From Elusimicrobiota bacterium (GTDB lineage: Bacteria > Elusimicrobiota > Elusimicrobia > UBA1565 > UBA9628): 9,690 bases of DNA. Positions 1 to 5,717 of this stretch are shown one piece after another. Position numbers and translations under genes: made by a program. The stretch covers positions 1 through 9,690 of the forward strand of contig JACQBB010000114.1 of assembly GCA_016194625.1 (NCBI GenBank), read 5' to 3'. Below the pieces are notes generated by a model. The model worked only from the letters and a program-made list of their open reading frames with translations, had not been told where the DNA came from and did not search any database. How positions within the stretch are numbered: position 1 is the first letter of the stretch; each line of letters starts with the position of its first letter.

Positions 1-741
1 GAGGGTCAGCGCCAGCGCGACCCCCACGAGAGCCAGGTCTTCCGGGACCTCGTCGGCAAGCCGATCCTGCCGGCGTTCCTCGACGTGGACGACGACCCGA
101 CGCTGAAGTCCTTCAAGGGCGCCGCTCTCCACGGCTCCTACGACTTCGACTCCGAGGGCACGCCGGCGCGGCGCGTGTCGCTCGTCGAGAAAGGCGTGCT
201 CAAGGGCTTCCTGATGTCGCGCTGGCCGGTGAAGGGCTTCCCGACCTCGAACGGTCACGGGCGGTCCGATTGGCGCTCGCACCCGACCGGCCGCATGGCC
301 AACCTGATCGTGACGGCTCACGGGACCGTCGGCCTCGACGAGCTGCAGAGGCGCCTGCTCGCCCTCGTGCGCGAGCGCGGCCAGAACCACGGCTTCCTGC
401 TCGTCGGCTCGAACGGCGGCGAGAACCCGACGAACCGCGAGTCGGCGCAGACGCTCGAGGTGCGGCCGCGCCTGGTGTACCGCGTGGACCTGGACGGCAA
501 GCGCACGCTCGTGCGCGGGGTGAAGCTGGTCGGAACGCCGCTCGCCGTCCTCAATCGCATCGTCGCCGCCGGCGACGACGCGACGCTGGCAGACGGCTTC
601 CACTGCGGCGCCGAGTCCGGCTGGGTCCCGGTCAGCCAGATCGCGCCGAGCCTGCTCGTGTCCGAGGTCGAGCTGCAGCGCCTGCCCGAGGATCGCGCGC
701 GTCCGCCGATCCTGCCGTCCCCTCTGGGGGCGGTCAAGTGA
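1..741 (+). CDS. TldD/PmbA-family metallopeptidase, C-terminal part (5' end outside window)
   Basis: The frame is open from base 1, so the gene starts upstream; 246 residues are visible. They match the C-terminal domain of TldD/PmbA proteins, zinc metallopeptidases that in TldD/TldE act on modified or unfolded peptides. The first visible residues (EGQRQRDPHES) look like the stretch that directly follows the family's HExxxH zinc motif, so that motif should lie just outside the window. Further family marks are DDDPT, then GTPARR, GVLKGFL and NGHGR around residues 50-88. A Cys at visible residue 202 (604-606) in CGAESGWVPVS fits the TldD 'CGKDGQxVPVG' segment, whose Cys is the third zinc ligand. 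This copy therefore looks catalytically competent. It overlaps the next gene by four bases (GTGA), which suggests translational coupling. Family assignment is firm; the substrate is unknown. Confidence 0.85.
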   Translation, partial: EGQRQRDPHESQVFRDLVGKPILPAFLDVDDDPTLKSFKGAALHGSYDFDSEGTPARRVSLVEKGVLKGFLMSRWPVKGFPTSNGHGRSDWRSHPTGRMANLIVTAHGTVGLDELQRRLLALVRERGQNHGFLLVGSNGGENPTNRESAQTLEVRPRLVYRVDLDGKRTLVRGVKLVGTPLAVLNRIVAAGDDATLADGFHCGAESGWVPVSQIAPSLLVSEVELQRLPEDRARPPILPSPLGAVK

Positions 742-2723
742 TCTTCCCGGTCCTGTCCTCCCTCCTGCTCGCGGGGGCCGCGTCCGCCGCGCCCGCCGAG
801 CCCGCGCTCGAGCGCGCGGTGCAGGCCGAGTTGGGCCGCGCCAAGAAGGAGCTCAAGGCCGAGGGCTATCCCGGGGTCTATCACGCGGCGCTGACGGTCT
901 GGGACCTGGACGACTGGGACCGCTGGAGCGCGATGGGCGCGGCTCGCGCCGAGGCGCGGCAGAGCCAGCGCATCGTGCTGGCCGACGTCCGCGTCGGCGG
1001 CGCCGCGCTCGACAACCACCCGGTCGCGCCGAAGACCGACTACCTCGGCACGCCGGTCTCCATCGCCGACGACGAGTTCGCCCTGCGCCACGCGTTCTGG
1101 CGGATCCTCGACGTCGCCTACAAGGGCGCGACCGCGGACTTCCTGCGCAAACAGGAGCGTCTGGTCTCCCAGGGCAAGGCCGAGTACGACACCGACGACC
1201 TCTCCGCCGAGCCGGCGGTCGTCAGCGTCTCATCGCGCCCGGCCTCGCCGTGGGACCTCGACCGCCTGCGCCGCCTGGAGGACGCTCTGGGCGAGGCGTT
1301 CCGCCGCGATCCGACGGTCCAGTACGCGGAGTCGCACGCGAGCGTGCGCCGGCTGTGGACGCGGGTGCGCGACACCGACGGCACCGCGGTGGACAAGTCC
1401 GACGACTTTGCGAAGGTCGAGATCGAGGCCTCCGCCCTCAGCCCCGACGGCCTGCGCCAGACGGTCGGCCGCGACTGGTCGGCGCGCACGCCCGAGGCCT
1501 TGCCGTCCGAGGCGGAGGTCCGCCGCGCGGGGCGGGAGCTGCTCGCCGACCTCTCGGAGCTGCGCGTCGCCGCGACGACCTCGCCGTTCAGCGCGCCGGC
1601 GCTGATCGACCCGTCGGTGTCGGCCGCGCTCGTCTTCGCGCTCGGCCAGCGCCTGTCCGGCGAGGAACTGCGCAACCCCGGCGGCGCGCAGACCTTCCGC
1701 GGCCGCGTCGGGGACCGCGTGCTCGCGCCGGACCTCACGCTCGTCGACGACCCGACGCAGACCGCGTTCAAGGGCGCGCCGCTGTACGGCCATTACGAGT
1801 TCGACGACCAGGGCGTCCCGGCGCGGCGCGTGACGCTGGTCGAGCGCGGGGTGCTCAAAGGCTTCCTGCTCTCGCGCTATCCGGTGAAGGGCTCGCCCCG
1901 CTCGAACGGGCACGGCCGTGCGCCGGTCGGTCAGATGCCCGTCGGCGCGCCCGGCGTCCTCTCCCTGACGACCGCGGACCCCAAGCCGGTCGCGCTCCTG
2001 CTCGACCTGCTGCGGGAGCGCTGCCGCCAGGCGGGCAAGCCGTACGGCCTGTGGGTGCGCTCCTTGCGCGGCGCCGTCCAGCAGCAGAGCGGCGGGGCGC
2101 AGGGTTCGATCCGCTTCATGGCGCGCGTGGACCTGGTCCCCGCCGACGGCGGCAAGCCCGTCCGCGTGCGCGACCTGGACCTGGTCGGCACGCCGCTGGT
2201 GATGGCGGGCTCCGCTCTCGCCGCGGGCGACGACCTGGACGACTCCGAGGTGAACATGGGCGCTCCTGCGACGGTCATCGCGCCCAGTCTGCTGCTGTCC
2301 GACGCCGAACTGCAGCGCTCCGAGACCAAGCCCGAGAAGGCGCCGATCCTCCCGCCGCCTCAGCCGTTCGCGCCGGAGCCGGAGAGCAAGCCGGAGCCGC
2401 GCCGCGTGCCGACGGTGCCCAAGGGCGCGCAGGTCCAGGTGAACCGCTACCTGCTCGCGGGACGGACGGAGATCCTCGAGGACTTCGAGGTCGAGGGCGT
2501 CGCCGCCTGGCGGCAGACGCGCACGCCCGACGGCCTGGTGCTCGACGTGAAGGTCGTCGGCGCCGATCTGGCGAAGGCGGGAGCGGCGGCGCGGCGCGCG
2601 GACGCGGCCGTCGCGGCGCTGGTCAAGGGCGGCGTCCACAAGACCGTGCTCGCGACGATGCGCACGCTGAACTCCTATCGCCTGCGCTACGAGGACGGCT
2701 GGCCCGACGACGGTCCCCGATGA
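738..2723 (+). CDS. TldD/PmbA-like protein with signal peptide, zinc ligands lost, extra C-terminal domain
   Basis: A GTG start overlapping the previous stop gives 661 residues. It opens with a hydrophobic stretch ending in ASAAPA, a likely Sec signal peptide; an upstream in-frame extension would run through the preceding gene and remove this feature. Residues about 20-290 resemble the TldD N-terminal domain, including LRHAFW and AYKGA. Residues about 290-530 are a TldD C-terminal domain paralogous to the upstream gene (shared GVLKGFL and SNGHGR). The HExxxH site aligns with VFALGQ (residues 299-304), anchored by the following LSGEE versus LEGD. The zinc Cys position is Met507 in NMGAPATVIAPS. 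All three metal ligands are thus missing, so this is probably a non-catalytic partner of the upstream protein, as TldE is to TldD. A Pro/Glu-rich linker (about 531-557) leads to a roughly 100-residue tail that I do not recognise and that is not part of standard TldD. Confidence 0.85.
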   Translation: MIFPVLSSLLLAGAASAAPAEPALERAVQAELGRAKKELKAEGYPGVYHAALTVWDLDDWDRWSAMGAARAEARQSQRIVLADVRVGGAALDNHPVAPKTDYLGTPVSIADDEFALRHAFWRILDVAYKGATADFLRKQERLVSQGKAEYDTDDLSAEPAVVSVSSRPASPWDLDRLRRLEDALGEAFRRDPTVQYAESHASVRRLWTRVRDTDGTAVDKSDDFAKVEIEASALSPDGLRQTVGRDWSARTPEALPSEAEVRRAGRELLADLSELRVAATTSPFSAPALIDPSVSAALVFALGQRLSGEELRNPGGAQTFRGRVGDRVLAPDLTLVDDPTQTAFKGAPLYGHYEFDDQGVPARRVTLVERGVLKGFLLSRYPVKGSPRSNGHGRAPVGQMPVGAPGVLSLTTADPKPVALLLDLLRERCRQAGKPYGLWVRSLRGAVQQQSGGAQGSIRFMARVDLVPADGGKPVRVRDLDLVGTPLVMAGSALAAGDDLDDSEVNMGAPATVIAPSLLLSDAELQRSETKPEKAPILPPPQPFAPEPESKPEPRRVPTVPKGAQVQVNRYLLAGRTEILEDFEVEGVAAWRQTRTPDGLVLDVKVVGADLAKAGAAARRADAAVAALVKGGVHKTVLATMRTLNSYRLRYEDGWPDDGPR

Positions 2724-3703
2724 GCGCGCCCCTGTTCTCCGTCGTGATGCCGACCTACCGCCGCGCGGCCTCGACCGCCGCCGCGGTGCGCTCGGTGCTC
2801 GCGCAGACCGACGCGCGCTGGGAGTGCCTGGTCGTCGACGACGGCTCGGGCGACGGCACGAAGGAGGCGCTGGCGGGCTTCGCCGACCCGCGCCTGCGCT
2901 TCTTCTGGAACGAGCGCAACCGCGGCCAGCACGCCTGCCGCAACCAGGCCATACGCGAGGCGCGCGGCGAGTGGATCGCCTTCCTCGACTCCGACGACCT
3001 GTTCCTGCCCGAGCGCCTGGAGCGCCTCGCCGCCGCCATCGCGGCGCGGCCGTCCGTCGGCTTCTGGTTCACCAACGCCTGGGTGCACCGCTGGGACCGG
3101 ATCGTCGGCCTCCTGTTCGACCGGTCCCGCGAGATCCCGGAGGGGAAGGTGCCCGGCTGGTACGCGGTCGGCGACCGCTGGCTTCCTTACGTGACGACGA
3201 TGGTCTGCGTGCGCAAGGACGCGTTCTCCAAAATCGGGTTCTTCCGCGAGGACCTGCGCATCCTCGAGGACACGGAGCTGTACGCGCGCATGTTCTCCGG
3301 GGGCCTTCAGGTCGGCGTCCTGCGCGAGCCGCTGGCGGTGCGCTTCATCCACGAGGGCCAGATCACGCGCGACCACCAACGCGACTTCCTCGAGAGCATG
3401 GAGGCGCTGAAGAGCTCCGGCGCGCCCCCCGAGGTCGCCGCCGCGCACCGCGCCCGCGTCGCGCGCGAGGTCGCGGGCTACCTCTGGAAGTCGCTGAAGC
3501 CCGCCGAGGCCCGCGCCCTGCTCGACAAGGAGCTCGGCCCGTCCGCGCGCTCGGCCGTCCTGTGGTGGGCGACCTTCGTGCCGCCCGCGCTCCTGGCCCC
3601 CGCCCGCTCCCTGCGCGAAGCCCTCATGCGCCTGCGCTGGGGCCCCCTCGCCCCCGCCGAAGCCAAACAGGCCCTGCGCCTCGTCAACTCCCTCCTGAAA
3701 TAA
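2720..3703 (+). CDS. Family 2 (GT-A fold) glycosyltransferase
   Basis: The 327-residue protein starts at an ATG overlapping the upstream stop (ATGA), so it is probably translated by coupling. It is an inverting GT-A glycosyltransferase that would move a sugar from a nucleotide-sugar donor to a glycan or lipid acceptor. Visible motifs: SVVMPTYRR strand at residues 7-15, VVDDGS at 38-43 for nucleotide binding, the metal-binding DSDD at 90-93, and LEDTEL at 182-187, whose acidic pair fits the catalytic-base 'ED' position. Residues about 278-295 (LWWATFVPPALLAPA region) are hydrophobic and may attach to the membrane. There are no neighbouring glycan genes, so donor and acceptor cannot be named. 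The link to two TldD-like genes is unusual and may only reflect shared transcription. Confidence 0.9.
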   Translation: MSAPLFSVVMPTYRRAASTAAAVRSVLAQTDARWECLVVDDGSGDGTKEALAGFADPRLRFFWNERNRGQHACRNQAIREARGEWIAFLDSDDLFLPERLERLAAAIAARPSVGFWFTNAWVHRWDRIVGLLFDRSREIPEGKVPGWYAVGDRWLPYVTTMVCVRKDAFSKIGFFREDLRILEDTELYARMFSGGLQVGVLREPLAVRFIHEGQITRDHQRDFLESMEALKSSGAPPEVAAAHRARVAREVAGYLWKSLKPAEARALLDKELGPSARSAVLWWATFVPPALLAPARSLREALMRLRWGPLAPAEAKQALRLVNSLLK

Positions 3704-3764
3704 GGGTCAGGCCTTAACTTAGTTGACTTGTTGAACAAGTCAAACAAGTTAAGGCCTGACCCTT
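3702..3764. repeat. 63-bp AT-rich palindromic element between convergent genes
   Basis: The outer arms, aagggtcaggccttaactt (3702-3720) and its exact reverse complement (3746-3764), are 19 bp. An inner pair, ttgacttg (3723-3730) and caagtcaa (3736-3743), encloses the loop ttgaa; only ag/ac at 3721-3722 and 3744-3745 fail to pair. The left arm begins inside the TAA stop of the glycosyltransferase and the right arm ends 3 bp before the peroxidase stop. It could act as a bidirectional terminator, but neither side has a U-run and its low GC contrasts with its surroundings. Its size, symmetry and GGGTCAG/CTGACCC ends suit a REP/MITE-type element moved by a Y1 (IS200/RAYT-like) transposase. The hairpin is seen; the mobile origin is inferred. 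Confidence 0.85.
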
Positions 3765-3767
3765 GTC

Positions 3768-4328
3768 TTAGTCGGCGAGGGCTTTTTCGACGGCGGCGCT
3801 GATCTCCTTGCCGGTGGGGTTGGCGTCGGGGCCGAAGCGGGCGACGACCTTGCCCTTCTTGTCGACGAGGAACTTGGAGAAGTTCCACTCGATGTCGCCG
3901 GGGTAGCCGGACTCCTTCGTCAAGTACTGGTACAGAGGATGGATGCCCTCTCCCTTCACGACGATCTTGGAGAACAGGTCGAAGGAGACCGAGTACTTGG
4001 TCATGCAGAACTTCTTGATGTCGGCGTCGGAGCCGGGCTCCTGGGCGCCGAACTCGTTGGCGGGGAAGGCGGCGATCTTGAGGCCCTTGGCCTCGTACTT
4101 CTTGTACAGGTCCTCGAGGTCCTTGTACTGGGGCGTGAAGCCGCACAGCGAAGCCGTGTTCACGATCAGGAGCGGGCGGCCCTTGTAGTCGGCGAGCTTC
4201 TTGGGCTTGCCGTCGATCGTCTTCATCTCGAACTCGTAGACGCGTCCGGCGGTCTTGTCGGCTTGCATCGGATCGATCTCCTGTTTTTTGGCGAAGGCCG
4301 ACCCGAGCGAGAAGAAGGTCGAGACCAT
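3768..4328 (-). CDS. Glutathione peroxidase family thiol peroxidase, probably exported
   Basis: From the ATG at 4328 the protein has 186 residues, the usual size of GPx/BtuE proteins, which reduce hydrogen peroxide and organic hydroperoxides. The catalytic tetrad is visible: Cys62 in ASLCGFTPQY, Gln96 in NEFGAQEPGS, and Trp148-Asn149 in IEWNFSKF. The peroxidatic residue is Cys rather than selenocysteine. Cys108 in KKFCMTKY sits where thioredoxin-dependent members have a resolving Cys. The first 13 residues (MVSTFFSLGSAFA) look like the end of a signal peptide that lacks its charged start. Reading upstream in frame adds LGRRFSLA before a TAA at 4362-4364, so a non-ATG start such as CTG at 4350-4352 may be used. 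It lies just downstream of the molybdopterin oxidoreductase on the same strand. Function is firm; the exact start and cellular location are not. Confidence 0.92.
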   Translation of the reverse strand: MVSTFFSLGSAFAKKQEIDPMQADKTAGRVYEFEMKTIDGKPKKLADYKGRPLLIVNTASLCGFTPQYKDLEDLYKKYEAKGLKIAAFPANEFGAQEPGSDADIKKFCMTKYSVSFDLFSKIVVKGEGIHPLYQYLTKESGYPGDIEWNFSKFLVDKKGKVVARFGPDANPTGKEISAAVEKALAD

Positions 4329-4361
4329 GGCCAGAGAGAAACGGCGGCCCAGTTCCGAGGG

Positions 4362-4379
4362 TTACATGGCCCGATTCTA
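4362..4379 (-). promoter_or_regulatory. Putative leaderless -10 box with AUG-UAA start-stop ahead of the peroxidase
   Basis: On the minus strand TAGAAT (4379-4374) is followed after 6 nt by ATG (4367-4365) and at once by TAA (4364-4362), in the same frame as the peroxidase. The TANNNT-to-start spacing equals that of other genes in this window, so transcription may begin at or near this ATG. No good -35 is visible. The ATG-TAA may be a start-stop regulatory element, or a mutated or misread second codon of the true peroxidase start. Confidence 0.4.
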
Positions 4380-4383
4380 ACTT

Positions 4384-5079
4384 TTATCGCGCGGCGTCGC
4401 TGAAGCCGTCGTCGGCGGGCGGCGCGCCGGTCCGTTCTTCCTTCCACGGGTCGGCGTCGTTGTGATAGCCGCGCACTTCCCAGTAGCCGGGCTTGTCGCG
4501 CACGGAGAACTCCAGCGCGCGCAGGAACTTCCCCGACTTCCAGGCGTACAGCGTCGGGATCACCATGCGCAGCGGCCCGCCGTGCTCGACGGCCAGCGGC
4601 TGGCCGTCGAGCGTGTCGGCCAGCAGCGCGTCGGGGGAGGTCGCCTCGAAGACCGTGGTGTTCGTCGTGTAGCCGTCGCCCGAGTGCTGGATCGCGAAGT
4701 GCGCGTGCGCCTTCGGCCGTACCAGCGCCGCGAGCGCGCTCATCTTCACGCCGCCCCAGCGCACGTCGGCCTTCGACCAAGTCGTCACGCAGTGGAAGTC
4801 GCTGGTCTGCTCGGCGCGCGGAAGCGCGCGGAACTGTTCCCAGCTCAGCGTGACCGGGTTCTCCACCTCGCCGTAGACCCGGAAGTCCCAGGTCTTCGGG
4901 TCGAAGTCCGGGTGCACGCCCAGGTCCAGGACGGGGAAGCCCGGCGTCCAGGTCTGGCCGGGCGGCAGGCGGCGCCGCTCTTGGTCCTGCACGCGGCGCG
5001 CCTTCTCCTTCTTGAAGCGCTCCAGCTGCTTCATCTTCGCCGCGATCATCTTCTCGTTGTACTGGGGCGCGTCGGCCAT
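4384..5079 (-). CDS. Sulfite-oxidase-like molybdopterin oxidoreductase (single Moco domain)
   Basis: The 231-residue protein starts at the ATG at 5079, chosen because a promoter with matching spacing ends just before it; an upstream ATG at 5115 would lie inside that promoter. It belongs to the short bacterial/archaeal sulfite oxidase-like family that binds Mo-molybdopterin in one domain without heme. The Mo-ligand Cys97 lies in SDFHCVTTWS, followed by WGGVKMSAL, and FPVLDLGVHP at about 48-57 is a typical N-terminal segment. HGGPLRMVIPTLYAWKSGK at about 166-184 is the conserved cofactor-binding region. There is no signal peptide, and the N-terminus (about 10-40) is a basic, probably helical stretch, so a cytoplasmic location is likely. 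The natural substrate of this subgroup is not established. Its downstream neighbour on the same strand is the glutathione peroxidase, which suggests a shared oxidative-damage role. Confidence 0.88.
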   Translation of the reverse strand: MADAPQYNEKMIAAKMKQLERFKKEKARRVQDQERRRLPPGQTWTPGFPVLDLGVHPDFDPKTWDFRVYGEVENPVTLSWEQFRALPRAEQTSDFHCVTTWSKADVRWGGVKMSALAALVRPKAHAHFAIQHSGDGYTTNTTVFEATSPDALLADTLDGQPLAVEHGGPLRMVIPTLYAWKSGKFLRALEFSVRDKPGYWEVRGYHNDADPWKEERTGAPPADDGFSDAAR

Positions 5080-5115
5080 GACGGACAGTCTAGCCCCGGA
5101 GCGGGGGAGCGTCAA
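5080..5115 (-). promoter_or_regulatory. Leaderless sigma70-type promoter of the molybdopterin oxidoreductase
   Basis: On the minus strand TTGACG (5115-5110) and TAGACT (5092-5087) are separated by exactly 17 bp, and the ATG follows after 7 nt (5079). That puts the expected transcription start at or within a base or two of the start codon. No Shine-Dalgarno sequence lies at a useful distance. This is the best-formed promoter in the window. Confidence 0.6.
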
Positions 5116-5131
5116 GGCGGCCGCGATGAGC

Positions 5132-5143
5132 TAGAATCTCGGC
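5132..5143 (+). promoter_or_regulatory. Putative leaderless -10 box of the HAD phosphatase
   Basis: TAGAAT (5132-5137) lies 6 nt before the GTG start at 5144. No convincing -35 hexamer is seen at 16-18 bp; the position expected for it overlaps the -35 box of the divergent oxidoreductase promoter. The two promoters share a 64-bp intergenic space and could interfere with or co-regulate each other. Confidence 0.45.
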
Positions 5144-5710
5144 GTGAAGGCGAAGAAGCCCGGCCGCCCGGCCGTGTTCCTGGACCGCGACGGCGTCATC
5201 GTCCGCGAGGTGGATTATCTCAGCGAGGTCTCCCAGCTCGCGGTCCTGCCCGGCGTCCCGGCCGCGATGAAGGCCCTGCGCGCGGCCGGCTTCCGCGTGG
5301 TCGTGGTCACCAACCAGTCGGGCGTGGCGCGCGGCTACTTCAGCCTGCGCCGCCTGGCCGAGATCCACCGCGAGCTCAAGAAGCGCCTGGCCCGGGCCGG
5401 CGCCAAGTGGGACGCGCTGTATTTCTCGCCGCACCATCCCGATTCCGCGCACCCGATGCGCAAGCCGGGCACCGGCATGCTCAAGGCGGCGAAGAAGCGC
5501 TTCGGCCTGGACCTGAAGGCCTCCTATCTCGTCGGCGACACGACGACGGACGTGAAGACGGCGCACAACGCGGGCTGCGTCAGCATCCTGGTGAAGACCG
5601 GGCACGGCGGACGCGACCGCAAGCACGACGCCAGGCCCGACAAGACCTGCCGGGACCTGCCGGCCGCGGCGCGCTGGATCCTCACGCGTTCATCCCGCAA
5701 GGCGGTATAA
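5144..5710 (+). CDS. HAD-IIIA phosphatase, GmhB/HisB-N-like, without the zinc-loop cysteines
   Basis: The 188-residue protein starts at GTG 5144, 6 nt after a TAGAAT box. All HAD catalytic motifs are present: DRDG with Asp14 and Asp16 (nucleophile and acid/base), TNQSG at 56-60, RKP with Lys107, and GDTTTD at 131-136 for Mg2+ binding. VTNQSGVARGYFS and YFSPHHPD...RKPGTGML are typical of D-glycero-D-manno-heptose 1,7-bisphosphate 7-phosphatase (GmhB), which makes the LPS core heptose precursor. GmhB usually carries a zinc-binding Cys/His loop before RKP; here the region reads SPHHPDSAHPMRKP with no Cys. No other heptose gene is nearby, so the true substrate could be another sugar phosphate or histidinol phosphate. 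Fold and phosphatase chemistry are secure; substrate is inferred. Confidence 0.85.
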   Translation: MKAKKPGRPAVFLDRDGVIVREVDYLSEVSQLAVLPGVPAAMKALRAAGFRVVVVTNQSGVARGYFSLRRLAEIHRELKKRLARAGAKWDALYFSPHHPDSAHPMRKPGTGMLKAAKKRFGLDLKASYLVGDTTTDVKTAHNAGCVSILVKTGHGGRDRKHDARPDKTCRDLPAAARWILTRSSRKAV

Positions 5711-5717
5711 TCCCACC
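5706..5717 (+). promoter_or_regulatory. Leaderless -10 box (TATAAT) of the POT transporter
   Basis: A perfect TATAAT (5706-5711) lies 6 nt before the ATG at 5718 and overlaps the TAA stop of the preceding phosphatase gene (5708-5710). No clear -35 is visible. The spacing matches the other starts in this window and there is no Shine-Dalgarno sequence. Confidence 0.5.

Noticed and set aside
270..737. In-frame extension of the second TldD-like gene to an ATG at 270
   Set aside because: The extension is Arg/Pro-rich translation of the upstream gene's other frame, and it would bury the clear signal peptide starting at GTG 738.
1230..2639. Long open frame on the minus strand opposite the TldD gene
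   Set aside because: Its product is Arg/Ala/His-biased low-complexity sequence, typical of antisense frames of GC-rich genes; no recognisable domain.
3702..3764. Palindrome as a classical Rho-independent terminator only
   Set aside because: Neither side carries a T-run directly after the stem and the stem is unusually long and AT-rich; a termination role is possible but not the best sole explanation.
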